Positions 12,278 to 25,521 of a stretch of 64,000 bases of DNA are shown piece by piece. Positions within the stretch are counted from its first letter, which is position 1, and each line of letters starts with the position of its first letter. Below the pieces are notes generated by a model, which was given only the letters and a program-made list of their open reading frames with translations, did no database searches and was not told the DNA's origin. The position numbers and the translations under genes are program-made. The stretch is from contig NC_060117.1 of the NCBI RefSeq assembly GCF_021155765.1, positions 4,926,001 through 4,990,000 of the forward strand, read 5' to 3'. This DNA is from Diprion similis (taxonomy: Eukaryota > Arthropoda > Insecta > Hymenoptera > Diprionidae).

Positions 12278-15200
12278 ATGAATGTCGACGAATACGAAAG
12301 CCTGCCAACGGCTTCCGTCGCCGTCCACATGACAGCGGGTGCCCTCGCCGGCATTATGGAGCATTGCGTAATGTACCCGTTGGACAGCGTCAAGGTAAAC
12401 GAATACGGCCTCTATCATCCTGTCTAACCACCACTTCATTCATTTTTTCACAATATTCAGACAGCCAGGCGACTCCTGGATCCAGCCCTCTATCGCTTCG
12501 CATCCTCGATACGGCGTGACACTGAAAGGCCATCGAACATCGCTCCATTCTCTGCTGTCTAATCGGGTCATTCGACGATTGGTCAAAGCAAGGAGAAAAT
12601 TTATTTCTATTTACACCGTCGGGGAACCACGTCTTCCAGATCTATCGAGATCTCTTCCGTTTCTCCGTGGTGCATCAGTTTTCTTACATAATTACTGATT
12701 TACTCATTTACTATCGTGTTGAGAGACGACTTCTCTCTCTCTCTCTCTCTCTTTTCCTCCGCCTTCAGGCATTCCGTATATTCTATAAATAAACTCTTTA
12801 TTTCCAATGCAAGAGAGACACCTTGATGTTATATACACGTCTTTGGATAGAGTCGTCGAACAATTGTTAAGTCGCTTTTCACGCTTTCATTGAGAACGAT
12901 AGTTTTCATAAGAAAGACACATGGTTCGTGTTGATGGAAGTGTGGAAGGAATCTTATTTTCAACGCCGCTTGACTCTTGTCTTCGTAACTCGATATGTAG
13001 GCCAGCTTCGATCTCAGTCAATTTAACAGATCGGATAAGTATGGTAAACAAACAATACCGCAAACCGTCGATTGAGATAGGAAATACAATTCTGCTGGGC
13101 ATATCTTATCTTCTCTTTTCCCACCACAGAAAAGGGCGCCTCCCACTCTTTTATATCCACCAATTGTTTCTCCGGTCTTTTTACAGGCAAATATATTGTT
13201 CGGCCTATGCAATATACCTAGGTCAAGTTCAATTATCAAGACAGTCTGTCGTTGCATAATCTTACTTACTAAGTCTCTTCATTCAGCCTTTGAAATTTAC
13301 TACTCTTTAATTCTTTGAATTCTACCTCCACCTTAATTTTACTCCCTTGACGACTTTCAACTAGTCAAAATGGGCTCTGCTTGACGCTATCTCATGTGTT
13401 ATATAACCAACGTGATCCAGTCTATTTCTGTCCTTTTTTACAACTCCAGCAATGAAACTACGATTGGAGTATTTTCACAGGATATTATCCAATCAGGATG
13501 ACTGTCAGAGTTATGTCATTAAGCCTGACAATTGTGTCACTCAATTTTTGAAAATTATACTTACAATACGTTATTTCAGTGTGTGACGCAGTTGATGCGA
13601 AGTTTTGGGTTAATCATTTACACCGTTTCAATACTTGACCCTTTTAGTGCGTTTAACGTGTTATATACATCAAGAAAAGAACTGGTCATCAGCTTGTATT
13701 AAACATATGCGCGTCATTTTACTAAGAACAACTTATTCGATTGCGATATTCATGAATTAAATATCTTCTATGCGTTTCGGTTTTCATTCAGGTTCAATAA
13801 CTCCTCAGCAAAAAGGTTTCAATGATCGATTTATTTCACAACTCGAAAGTCTCCTAATGTATGAAAACTCTCTGAGCAATTAATTGTCGATTCTTTTTGC
13901 AGCAATCTTCTTAGAATCATTGTTATTAGTTTACGAGTTCGTATTGTTTTCACTCACACAATAATGGCTTGTATGGAAATATTTTCATAAGCAATTGTTT
14001 ATGAAAACAAATTCAGTTAGTAAACCAACTACCCAAGTAGAAGCTTGAGCTATTCTCTGGGGACCGATTATGTATTGATAATAATCGGACCGCTTTACCT
14101 TATACATTATTCATCAGAATAATACACAGTTGTTTTCGAATGATGAGTGTGACCTTTAAATCCTTGTTCACGCATAAATTGGTAAAAGTGAAAAATATCA
14201 GAATTACATTACGCAAGTTAGTAGCAAAAGTAGCCGCTTGTGACTCTTTTAGTTAAGGAGAGGGGTAAGGATTTACACTTTCGAAAAATCGGATTTTTTT
14301 TTGTTTGTCTTATCTTATTGTTAAACATTCCAAGAATATATTCTCAAAATTTTAAGTCAATCTGAGCAAAACTCTTGAAGGGGACGGGGTAAGGGTTCCA
14401 GCGAAAAAAAAACATTTTTTTGTGAATTTTTTTGAAAGTATGGATTGAGCAAATTTATTGAAACCTTTTGTACATTATTAAGCATACTTTTAGCAATATT
14501 CTGTAATTTTTTTATGTAGAAATATTGCAAAACAAGCCGGTGAAAGAGCTTTTTTTCTTCACTTTTTTAGCTTGATAAACTTTAAACGCGTTTTTCTCAA
14601 AACTACTTTTTTAAAGTTCGTGTTCACTGCCATTTACAAACTACTTGACCGATTCATTCCAAACTTGGTACACATTTTCTACATATAAAATACCTCCCCC
14701 CAACGTTTAGTTGAAATTTTTTTTTTAACATTAAGGGGGCTTCCCACCCACAAAATGGCGGAATTTTTCGTGGAAAATAGCAGTTTACACTTTAGATGGC
14801 CACCAAAAATTTTTAAATGAAAAAAAAAATAATCGTAGAACGTTGAGGGGAGGATTTGATAATACTTTGACTAAATTTTAATGGATTTTGAATTCAGATA
14901 ATTTCCGACCGAGATATAGTGAACACCGCGAATGGTTTTTTTTCTAAGACGTTCTGGGGCAAGCTCTGTCACCGGCTTGTTTTGCAATATTTCTGCATGA
15001 AAAAATTACAGAATATTGTTAAAAGTATGCTTAATAATGTACAAAAGGTTTCAATGAATTTGCTCCATCCATAATTTCAAAAAAAATTCACAAAATGAGT
15101 GGTTTTTTTTACGCTGAAACCCTTACCCCCCCCTTAACTGCTGTTACATCCAACGTACTGCATCACAATTTACGCTGATATATTAAAACATATAAAGGGG

Positions 15201-18200
15201 AAAAACAAGAGCTGGGGAATTCTATCAAACCCACTGATAGAACGCACGATATCAGCGCTCTCCTGCAAACGTAAATATTATCGGACTGCAACTTGGAATA
15301 TAACTCGACGAACTCTCTCTTGATAGCTGTTTCTTATTCTTCGATTATCCTACGTACGGATCTTAACTCTCAGGAATCCCCAGCATCGTTTTTCAATACA
15401 CGTGCCTTGATTCCGAGTATGCCTCGCTACCACCGGTTTACAGTATGCATACAAATTTTTCTGTGCACCAAGACTTTTTCTATCCCTCCAGGGACGCTAG
15501 TCGATGAGTTTGTTTTCCAGGCGAGGCAAATCACAGTCTTTATCTACACAAGCAACGTACGTCACTTGTTGTTATACGATGCATGTACACCTAGTTAATC
15601 ATTGTTTTATAATTGAATCACTTGACGGACATTGACATGTTCATTTTATATGTATTCAATTTAAACGAGTATAGTTGTTGAAAACAATTTTACAATTTTT
15701 GGGAAATTATCTGCCTATTCCAGACAAGAATGCAAGCGTTGACACCTGGCCCAGGTGGAGGTGGCGGAGTCGGCGCGGTTCTGAGCAGAATGGTGAGACA
15801 GGAAGGACTTTTAAGGCCCATTAGAGGCATGGGAGCAGTTGTCGTGGGAGCAGGTCCTGCGCACGCCCTTTACTTTTCCTGTTACGAGTGGCTGAAAGAT
15901 CACATGCTAGGACCGCGATTGCCTCCGCAAGTCAATCATCTCGTTTACGGTGCCGCGGGTTGCGTTGCTACAGTTCTTCACGACGGAGTCATGAATCCAG
16001 CAGAAGGTAAATTGATGTAATAATAATCTTTCAATTGTCTGCCGTATAAATTTGCGCATAATTGGTACGGAGGGCTCTTCAATATACTGTACATCCTATT
16101 CAGTTTGTAACAATTGCAATTTTCATTAAATGTTGCGTCAGATGAAAGAAAAAAATTTAATTCTCTTTTCAAACACTTTGTAACTTTGAATTAGAAGAGA
16201 AAAGTCTTTTGGTTGTATCGAAAAATTAGATGATACTTAATCGCACATTCAAGTCTGATAGATCTTCACAAAAATGATGATTCCTTTTCATTCATTCCCA
16301 CTCACTAATTTCTCCAAATTCTGGTTAATAATTTTTCTGAATGTGATTTATTCAATTTGTCAAATAGATATTTCTTTTTCTCTGGATAACAGTAAATCTG
16401 ATAACATTACAGTGGTAAAACAGCGACTGCAAATGTACAACTCACCCCATCGAAACGTGATGGAATGCTTACGGCATGTTTATAAAACCGAGGGAATTGG
16501 AGCTTTTTACCGAAGTTATACAACCCAGTTGGCAATGAACGTACCTTTCCAGAGCATTCACTTCATTGCTTACGAATATGCGCAAGCCTGGACAAATCCT
16601 GATCACACCTATAACCCTGCAGCTCATATGATTTCAGGTATTGTTACGTCGCGTCGTAATTTTCGAAATTTATAAAACAACTTCTCATAAGAATCAACTT
16701 GCTTCAGGTGCTATGGCAGGTGCGATCGCAGCTGCAGCTACGACGCCGTTGGACGTATGTAAGACGTTATTAAATACGCAACAAGGTGGCGCTCAAGTTG
16801 AAGGAATGCGGGATGCATTCAGAACAGTATACAAGTTTGGCGGGTTCCAAGGTTATTTCAGGGGTCTTAACGCTCGCGTACTTTATCAAATGCCAGCAAC
16901 AGCTATTTGTTGGTCGACGTAAGAAACTTTTTATTTTTTATAATACATTCCTTCTAATCCAGACTAAAGTTGTCGAAACTACGAACTGTCTTTTATTTTT
17001 ATTTTTCTTCGTCTATAAGTTAATTGAACCAAATTATGATAATAAATACAATGAGAATCAGCCTACATAAATTTCGACATTGATCTATTGTTCTCTGTCT
17101 TGTCAATGTAAAACAAGAGCTTTGACCTGGAATCATGATGCAAATATAAAGTATTTCTTTTCTCGCTCTAGGGTTTAAGATAGTTAAAAAAATTGAAAAA
17201 TTTGAAAAAAATCACAGTATGCTTGAGTCTGGAATAAACCATACCGAAAAGCAATTAACTGATAACGATTACTTCTTTAATAGTTTCATTGCAACACGGA
17301 TCCATTCGGTATCTGGTCAGCGTATCTAGAGAATCGGAAAATGCGCAAAATCTTGAAATCTCAATTGTACATGCTTTATTTTTACACACTGCACATAAGA
17401 CTTCAACGTCTAGATACGTGATGGCAAGCGATATTTTCACTTCAATTCGATGCTATCTGGTGTTGTTTTAATACTTATCAAGTGCTCAACTTTTTCTTCA
17501 TTTGCGGCAGGTAAATTTGAAGACCAAGTTGTTACCACATTCGTTCTGTTGTGCCATTTCGTTTCTTTTTTTCTTTTTCTTTTTCTTTTCTTTTCTTTTT
17601 ATTTTATTATTCGCCAATTTCATCATCCGTGATGAGATTCAATGTAAATATAATGCAGCTTGGATATTCAATGACTTGCTGAATATGCGTAGTTGCTCCA
17701 ACTTTACTTAATAAAGAAGTATCGAATGGCATTATAACGTTTATGCCATCGCATTATTTTACACATCTGGCTGTATCATCGCACGCACTACCTGTTCTTA
17801 GAGCAATCACGAAATTCTTATCTTCAACTGATAAATCAGTTTTTTTTTATCTTGAGTATGTACTCATTACGTCAGAGAAGCGGTACTCAAAGTTTTTGCT
17901 AAATTATCACTCCGAATGACGTGAGAATGGAAAAAAATTAATGCTCCTAATAAAGTTAACAATGATTGAGCCTGATATCGTCAACTATTTTAATCGGTTG
18001 CGATTACAAGTCATGCTAAATAAATCCCTGTAAATTACTGTCTCCTGCAGATACATTGAATAAGAAATTCTGATATTTGTATCCTACTTTAGTCCGAAGC
18101 TTGAATTCAATGATGCAATAATTGAAACAAATAACCAAGTGTGAATAGAAAGTCAATTCTAAGTCGTAAAACTTTTTTTCTTCATTTCTGCTACTCGAAT

Positions 18201-18512
18201 CATATGATAAGACTACGACAGAATCTCAAACAAGAATGTACGTGTATATCTTATATGATAATCTCAATGTTACGCATCGATCGTGTTTTATTTGCTGAAA
18301 TTTTATATGGACATTACAGATACGAGTTTTTCAAGTACGTGCTACACGGCAAGCAGGATGATGTTCACAGTCTGTACGGCGAAGTGGAAAGTACCGAAAG
18401 TCAGACGCAATCGCACAGTTTGACCACAAGACCCAGCAGTTTTCAAGGAGCCAGCGTATATTTCAATAACCAATCTCCTGGCCCGGTCTTGCTAGATGTG
18501 ACTAGAAGTTAG
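12278..18512 (+). CDS. mfrn: Mitoferrin (mitochondrial iron carrier, SLC25A28/37 type)
   Basis: Five coding exons, join(12278..12394, 15724..16006, 16413..16637, 16708..16918, 18320..18512), give 342 residues. All junctions are GT-AG and in phase. The product is an inner-membrane carrier importing Fe(II) for heme and Fe-S cluster synthesis. All three mitochondrial-carrier signatures are present and split by the introns as expected: PLDSVK (residues 34-39), PAEVVK (131-136, completed across intron 2) and PLDVCK (222-227). Mitoferrin-specific stretches include [47 protein letters not shown] and [15 protein letters not shown], with six membrane segments expected. The first matrix loop has a glycine-rich run (GPGGGGGVG) where vertebrate proteins do not. 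The C-terminus carries a hydrophilic tail of about 45 residues after [10 protein letters not shown]. The start ATG is followed by a normal short N-terminus ending in the first carrier repeat. Intron 1 is 3.3 kb and holds a TTAA-flanked foldback element. Confidence 0.95.
12732..12753. repeat. (CT)n microsatellite
   Basis: About ten CT dinucleotides occur in mitoferrin intron 1. Confidence 0.8.
14257..15133. mobile_element. TTAA-flanked foldback element in mitoferrin intron 1
   Basis: The 877-bp segment is bounded by TTAA on both sides (14253-14256 and 15134-15137). The ends are related: GGAGAGGGGTAAGGATTT on the left and, reverse-complemented on the right, GGGGGGGGGTAAGGGTTT. The strongest arm pairing is 14379-14556 with 14960-15133, sharing TTGTACATTATTAAGCATAC and TTGCAAAACAAGCCGGTGA. 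A weaker inner pairing (CGTGTTCACT with AGTGAACACCG, and CCTCCCC..AACGTT with AACGTTGAGGGGAGG) makes it palindromic almost to its centre near 14740. There is no coding capacity. A TTAA duplication is typical of piggyBac-type insertions; the assignment is inferred. Confidence 0.7.
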
Positions 18513-21500
18513 GTATCCCTCCACAGATCGCACGTTGAAATTGAAACTTTCATTGGGAAAGTTCAAATTGCTGACTTTATACATTTCGAGAGTTTATTAT
18601 TATCGATTTTAGAACGATATTTTGTTATCCCAATTGTTGATACGATATTATGTATTATGTATAATGCGTGTAAAAGTGGAGGATAGAAAGCAAGATAGAG
18701 TCGAGTGCAGGTCACTGGCTCGACGGAACGGTATCTATCTGTTTTCCACTTAGTAATCGGCATGACTTTGGAGAGCACTTTTTATCACATTACCTATTTA
18801 CCTAAAATACGACTCGTTAAATGCCAGACTAATTAAATTAGGAGAGAGATTTTAAAGTAACTAGATTTGTTTCGGAAAATACAAGCTTCATTATAAAAGC
18901 TTGAAATTGCTCTAGAGGTTCGTGAGAGAAATAACAAAAAAAAAAAAAAAAAAAAATAATCTTTAAGGCTACATTTGGAACGAAATATTTATCATTCTGT
19001 AATATAAAATTTCATACTTATTCAATCGCTTTCGCCAGGTGCATTTAGTTCTTATACTTAACATAGTCTTGGCACAGATGTCATACATAGAATGATTCAC
19101 TAAAGTTTGGTGCAAATGTAGCCTCATTGTGTGTACCCAGGAATAATCTATTTCAGTTTACAGTGCATTTAAGAGTTAGAGACCCACTGTTAACGAAATA
19201 ACGACTGAGAAGAATCATGTTTGTTTTTTTTGTTTTTTTTTTTTTGTCTTTTTTTTTTCCCTTCCTTATTCACTTTTCTTTGCTTCATCACATCAGTATT
19301 TAGGGAATATGTGACATTTTATGACTGCGCGTAAAGTGCTTGTGTAAAAAAAAAAAATTTAATTCTCCTCTCCGATGTAATGTATTTGTGTGTCACATAA
19401 TATGACATTGGATTAACACCACCGCAGCAGTTACATACGCGTATTGAAGTATTATTGCGGCTTTTTTCATTAATTAAGCAAAATTTTTCCATCGATGTCT
19501 TTAGATTTTGTCATCGGTCATAATTATGTAATATGACTTATAGTTTTTTTGTAAATAAATAGTTGGCGCAGTGGGCATCGATCATGATAATGTGAATTTT
19601 TTTGCGAAAATATTATGAAAAATTACTTTGAGGATCTCGTCTTCAAACTTGTTCGTATTCGATTCTTTCCTCGGACTAAAAAATTTTTGAGTCTAGTTGA
19701 AGCATTTGTTTTTGGAATGCTTAGTTGTGATTATTTAATTGAGTTTACGAAATAGTGTAATTGAATTTCTACTTACAAAAATTGTACAAATTTTCCGATG
19801 AAAATTCTCAACGTGCTGGGAAAGTTTGTATATCTGTGATTTCTAAACACTTTATGTAAAAGATGTTTGTGTTTTATCACAGAAAGAAATGCTTAAAATC
19901 TTGAAATAAGACGATAATCTGAGACATCGATTGAAAAATCTAGGCTCATTGTCAATTTACATAGGTAGAAAGCCGCTGATATACCGTTGATACTTGTGAA
20001 TAAATTCAAAAGGTCTTGGGTGATATGATTATTGATTATTTAATTCTTGTAAATATTAGACACTATTCGTTGTACAGTATTATGATGTAAATTTTGTGAA
20101 TGTTAGAAATATAAATAACTTAATTGCCTAATTACGAAGTATACTTAAGGTAGACTGGCCTAACTGACAGTATACATTTATTCCTTTCGGAAATCATGTC
20201 ATTTAATATGTCCTACTGCATTTCGGTACTGTATTAGATTCTTCCTGCCGTACAGTACTAATCCTCTCGTCAAGCTTTGGATTAGCAGATAAGAAAATCG
20301 ATAATAGAAGAAAATTTTGCGGGAGGGATCACAAATTTTGCAAACGAAGAAATTTCAACAACAATAAGTAGAATTTATCGATATACATCGGGTATTAATG
20401 GCTGTTTTCCAACTTGTAAGAACCATAACTTTATTATTCGTTCGAACAGTTACATGCTATGTTAACACAGCGGTGCGTTATGTACAGGGTATTCCAGTTC
20501 AATTTAACGAGCCATCGATGTCTATATTACATCATTTTCACTGGTTAGAGTAAATTTTGTTAATTCAGTAAATTAAAACAGATTAATCGATCTCATTCTT
20601 AAAGACTGTGAATTGTGGCGGATGGAAAAAGCATCGATTTACCGTTATAATCATTTTTCGAATTCTCTCTAATCTTACGTATTTAGTACTGTTATAGAAC
20701 TAGGGAATAAAAAAAAATTTAGAATTCCAGCAAGTTGTCGGAAATATGAGAAATGGAAAGATGTGAAAAAGTAGAGGAACTTTAAAGGCGAAGCCCATAT
20801 AACAACATCAAACGCAACTATGACATATTTTTTTGTCGAGCAGATTGCGTCGAGCTCGAATACTCTGTACTTTTCTTGGCTTAAGAAATGTAAGTACCGA
20901 AAAGTTGTTACCAAGTTCCTTTTTTCAACAGACCAGAGAGAAAATACAAGTATTATCACGACTTGCTGAACACAAATGACGATAGTAATTAAAATTATCT
21001 CGGTAACTAATTTCGCTACACTAGTCAACTACATTCTATTAAATAATGGCATTCACCACAGATATATTGCTTATATTTCTTAGTTATCTTGCATTTGGAA
21101 TACAGCCTTGAGAGAAAATGTACAATAAGCTTAGATTAAGAAATCAATTATGATGGGGAGCATGCAATAACCAGAAATAAGTGAATCGATTTTACTGGAA
21201 TCACGACAGATCATTTTATTTCATTCTCGGCACGGATATGCAAGAAATTTGAATCTAAAGTATTATTCTCCACTTTCAACTATTTAGGGATGACTTTGTT
21301 CGTTACTACACAATCGAGCGAAGCTTTTGAAAACTATCCATCAACTTTTTTCAACACCAAAGATACTGACGAGGGATGTGGTGCGTTAAAATGCTGACCG
21401 AGTATTTGGTACAGGACGAGACACGCCTGCCTCTAGAAATCAGAGGGATTGATCAATTTTTTTTTGTTTTTTAGTTTTTCCTTTTCTAGAAAGTATTTTC

Positions 21501-22687
21501 CACAATGTTGCTTCACATGTGATGTTGACTTTAAGAGGGAGTAATATCATGTGAAAGCTCACGCTCAATCACGCCATGTTTATTCATCTCTTTTGTCGTA
21601 ATCGGTATATATCTTTGACGGCAAATGATAAATACTACTTGTAGTAGGTAATTTATTTTTCATTTATATAGATTCTGCGTTATTCATTGCAATTAAAATG
21701 AGACAATTATGACATACATTCGTCGGTGTGTTGTGAAATGGGTGATGAATTTTCGTTCTACTTATCATGTAAATATAGGCATGCTCCCACTGATACTTTA
21801 CCCTATAAGAATGAGAACGAGACGATATTGTACCAGAATAATAAACAAGAATCATACATTCACCGAGAACGTGGAAAAGAGCAAAGTGCGGAGTGTAATA
21901 ATAATGTAAATATTTAATATTATACGTATTAAAGAATGACTCAAGGAGACAAACTTTTAATGTTTCTTTTTATATTTCTAATCATTTTGGCAAATATTTA
22001 CTCGCATATTGCTAAAGCCAAGTATGAATACTTCACGAACCTGACATGACATCAGATCTACCGCATTATGGGATTCTACGTGACTCGGTCTGCGACTAAA
22101 AAATAGTTGCACAATCGAATAAGGAAACGTTCTCACATTTTTTTACTTTCAGCATATTTTGCAGTAAATGTAACAGTTTTTTTTTTTTTCTTTTTTTTCC
22201 ACATTTTACATTTTGATATTTCGTAATTAGCAGTTTTAAGTAATAGATCGTGTGATTTTTTAATCGTATCAAAAGCTCGTCTAAGAAAAATTTGATATCA
22301 GAACTGAAATCGTAATCAACGATCAAAAGGGGTTCGTGATTCTCGTTAACTGAATACATAAATATATTAGTTATACATTAGATAAACTGCTACACTTAGT
22401 TTTCGTTAAAATCATTGACCTGTTTTTAATCTGCAAACAATTTTTATCCGTTGCTGTTATTACTCTGCAAAGTGTGTGAACTTTCTTCAGTGTTTGAGTC
22501 TCTTTTTTTAAATTTAGCCGACCAATGGGTTATCTGATAATTGCGATGAGAAAACTCTGATGCAGTGAAACGGTTGCATCAATTCAGATTCGAGTCATAG
22601 GAGTGTAATTTGTTTTTTAGTAATGTTTCGTCGATGTGGTTGAAATTTTTTTTAAAGTTATATTTACAATAATATTCAATTACAAAA
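18513..22687. other. Spacer and 3' region of mitoferrin
   Basis: No gene is seen. AATAAA occurs at 19554-19559 and again at 19999-20004, and either could end the mitoferrin transcript. Long A and T runs lie near 18937-18957, 19223-19258 and 22180-22198. Nothing else has recognisable structure. Confidence 0.4.
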
Positions 22688-23613
22688 ATGGTTAAAAATT
22701 CAGGTGCATGTGACACGCGATGTCAGTTGTTATTCACCGAGGCGATAAACACAGAAAATTCATCCAGACTTAATTGGTTCAGGAAGAATCAGCAGCGGTT
22801 AATCGACAATTTAGGTAGCCAAAAGTTGGTCAGCAAAGCTAAGGCTCAAATAGCTGAACAGGAAGAGAAGCGTCGCAAACGCCTTGAGGCCGAGCGTAAT
22901 GAGGTGAATTGCCTTTGACATCTATTTTGATACCGGTATTTTAATCACTAAATAAACATTCGTTAATGGGAGTCAATTAAACGACGAATCTTCAACTTGT
23001 AAGATAAAAAATCTCTATATTCTCCGAGTACAACTTTTTTCATCGACATTGTTATTGAAGCAAAACTTGATGAATAAATTATTGTAAAAATCTTGACTAG
23101 AAACTGTAAAGAATAGCAACTTTTTCCTAATTTCATACTAACAGAAACAGCAAAAGTTTCCCAGACCTCCGAACTGGCGACCCGTCATTGATGGTTCATT
23201 GAATTTAGATTATATGAGACCTATAGAGCCCAGCGTATTGAACTTATTGTACGAGAAAGGCATGCCAAGTTACGAAGCGAGAAAGAATTACCTCAACGAG
23301 AGGTAACGATCATAGTTGTAAAGAAAAATACTGTTGATAATTATTATTGATTTTGTTTATTCAGTATTTCAAAATTTTCAGGTACGAGAAAATGTTGGAA
23401 GATCGTTATTACTATCTTTATGGTAGCAGCTGGGTTTACGGTTGGCGTTTCAAAGATTTCCCTCCTGTACCAGCTACAAAATTGGGTAAACGTCAAATAA
23501 TTCAAGCTTCGTTTTACCGTCGAAACGCGTCAAGCCTGCAACGTGATCCAAATTGGTATAAAATTTGCCAAACTGGAAACCCAAAGAATTATAATGACGT
23601 TTTAACATACTGA
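22688..23613 (+). CDS. SPMIP1/ATP6V1FNB-like small protein
   Basis: Three exons, join(22688..22903, 23145..23302, 23382..23613), give 201 residues with in-phase GT-AG introns. The N-terminal half ends in a strongly charged helix with EKRRKRLEAERNE. The C-terminal half has DYMRPIEPSVLNLLYEKG (around 95-112), WVYGWRF (142-148) and QIIQASFYRRN (163-173). That pattern (RP.xP..L..LY, then YGWR, then a basic FYR-N motif) resembles the SPMIP1/ATP6V1FNB family, microtubule inner proteins of the sperm axoneme. The resemblance is from memory of the family, so the function is tentative. The ATG at 22688 follows CAAAA and has G at +4. There is no signal peptide or membrane segment. It is convergent with mbc. 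Confidence 0.7.
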
Positions 23614-23740
23614 CAAAATACTTGCAAACCTGGGACTTGATGAGACAAATTGACATCCGCTAAAGGTATTGAATTAAATGTAGAAGAATTCAATTTATTT
23701 TAATAATGTCAATGATTCGTCAAGTTTATTGTTTATTGCA

Positions 23741-23785
23741 GATATAATAATAATAATGATAATAATAATAATAATAATAATAATG
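23741..23785. repeat. (AAT)n microsatellite
   Basis: Repeated AAT/ATA trinucleotides, with a GAT interruption, in the 3' flank of the SPMIP1-like gene. Confidence 0.8.
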
Positions 23786-23814
23786 ACAATTTTTTATGAA
23801 GACTAACAAGGGCT

Positions 23815-23820
23815 AATAAA
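23815..23820 (+). terminator. Candidate poly(A) signal of SPMIP1-like gene
   Basis: AATAAA lies about 200 nt past the stop codon, in the expected orientation. No transcript end is visible, so this is a candidate only. Confidence 0.35.
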
Positions 23821-24546
23821 AATATATAATATAAATCTCTTAATTTATAAGTTTTCTACTTCGGTACAGTCTTACTAATTGTAAAGATTTTCTTACCAAT
23901 TTAGATAGCGTGTAAACAAGTAATGTTATTTTCAACAAAACAAAGTACGTCGATTGAACAAGTGCAACAAACTTTCATTGGGGTGGCACAGAATATTCTA
24001 AGAACTAAGTCATCCCGCGTCGGTTATTTGTTCGTTTGGTTAATAATAAAGCGATATATGAACAAGTATTTAAATAATTCTTTGTTTGCCGGCCTCTGGA
24101 TACTTTTCTACTCGGCCAATGAATAAATATTGATATGATTTTCCTTCGTTTTAACACAGTGTATGACGTATGTATGTATGTACGTATAAAATGACGTTTA
24201 ATAGTGACTGAATTCGATATAAAAGTGTTAAAAGTGATAAAATACTAACTGGTTGGTCCCTAACTGATAGTTTACATAATTACATTGAGCTTAAAAAAAT
24301 AAAATGGCACTATAATTGTTTGTGATATCTCATTTTTTGCGTGTTATCATTAAAAATTGCATATATATGCATGTATATATGTATATAAACGTATATGTAT
24401 GTATATCTATGTGTATATGGTGATAAAATTTTGGTTATTCAACATTTATATGCATAATTTATGGACTAGTAGTTAAATTCTTTACTTTAAAAGCTATTTG
24501 TGTAGTAACTTATATTACGTATATTATACATGTATATGTATATATT

Positions 24547-25199
24547 TAGACTGTATAAAAAAAATTGAATTTTTTTTTTTTTTTTTTTGAAAAATATACT
24601 GAAAGTATTGTTCAGGATAACGAAAAAAGGCGCCTGTTAAAATGGGAGCTCTTAATTTTAATACTAAGAAGTGCCTCATCGCGATTTTCTACTTTCCATA
24701 AGAATAACATGGCAAAAATGGTTCTTGCTCCTTGCCATTTTTATAACTAGATAACGACGCGTCGTACAGAAAATTCATAAACATGTTTTTGTAGGAAATT
24801 GAACGTTCTACAAAAAAGGTCTCTTGTCATTTCACGATAAATCTATTTTTTCAAATGTTATTTGAGGTCACACATCAACAAAGGACCTCAATTAACTTTT
24901 GAAGGAGTAGATTTATCGTAAAATGACAAGAGACCTGTTTTGTAGAACGTTCAATTTCCTACAAAAACATGTTTATGAATTTTCTGTACGACGCGTCGTT
25001 ATTTAGTTATAGAAATCGCAAGGAGCAAGAACCATTTTTGCCATGTTATTCTTGTGGAAAGTAGAAAATCGCGATGAGGCACTTCTTAGTATTAAAATTA
25101 AGAGCTCCCATTTTAACAGGCGCCTTTTTCCGGTATCCTGAACAATATTTTCAGTATATTTTTCAAAAAAAAAATAGTCAATTTTTTTTATACAGTCTA
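24547..25199. mobile_element. Foldback/MITE-like element, copy 2
   Basis: This is a 653-bp relative of the element at 7128-7787, in the same orientation and palindromic along its whole length. The ends are TAGACTGTATAAAAAAAATT and its mirror ending ATACAGTCTA. The two copies differ by scattered substitutions and by A/T-run length but agree through the arms and loop, so they are the same family. It lies between the convergent SPMIP1-like and mbc genes, with TA repeats to its right (25200-25216). Confidence 0.85.
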
Positions 25200-25262
25200 A
25201 TATATATATATATATAAATGTATAGGTTTATGCATCTATGTTATATACTAAGGAAAACGTGA

Positions 25263-25268
25263 TTTATT
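25263..25268 (-). terminator. Candidate poly(A) signal of mbc
   Basis: AATAAA on the minus strand, about 255 nt beyond the mbc stop codon. This is a plausible cleavage signal, unproven. Confidence 0.3.
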
Positions 25269-25521
25269 ATCGACAGATTAGGTCGGTTTGGAATAGTTAA
25301 ATAATTCTAAAATTATTCGCGATCTCTTTGGTATGATGATGAAATGGTAACTGCTTGACGAGTATGCTAAATTGTGCTCAACTCTTTCGATCTTGATACG
25401 CTACAACGTCCCTTCTACTAACGTATAACTAATTTCTTGGAAACTAAATTCATAATTAAATTAAGGAATGCTAGAGGGATTCAAGATTTGAAAGCGTTAA
25501 GGATCCTTAGTCATACCGCTG

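Noticed and set aside
12100-12519. 139-residue ORF with a Leu-rich hydrophobic N-terminus over mitoferrin exon 1
   Set aside because: It reads exon 1 in the wrong frame and runs through the GT donor at 12395; the in-frame mitoferrin reading is decisive.
20484-20515. TACAGGGTATTCCAGTTCAA as a transposon end
   Set aside because: Similar strings occur at ends of some insect elements, but I found no matching inverted end or target duplication nearby.
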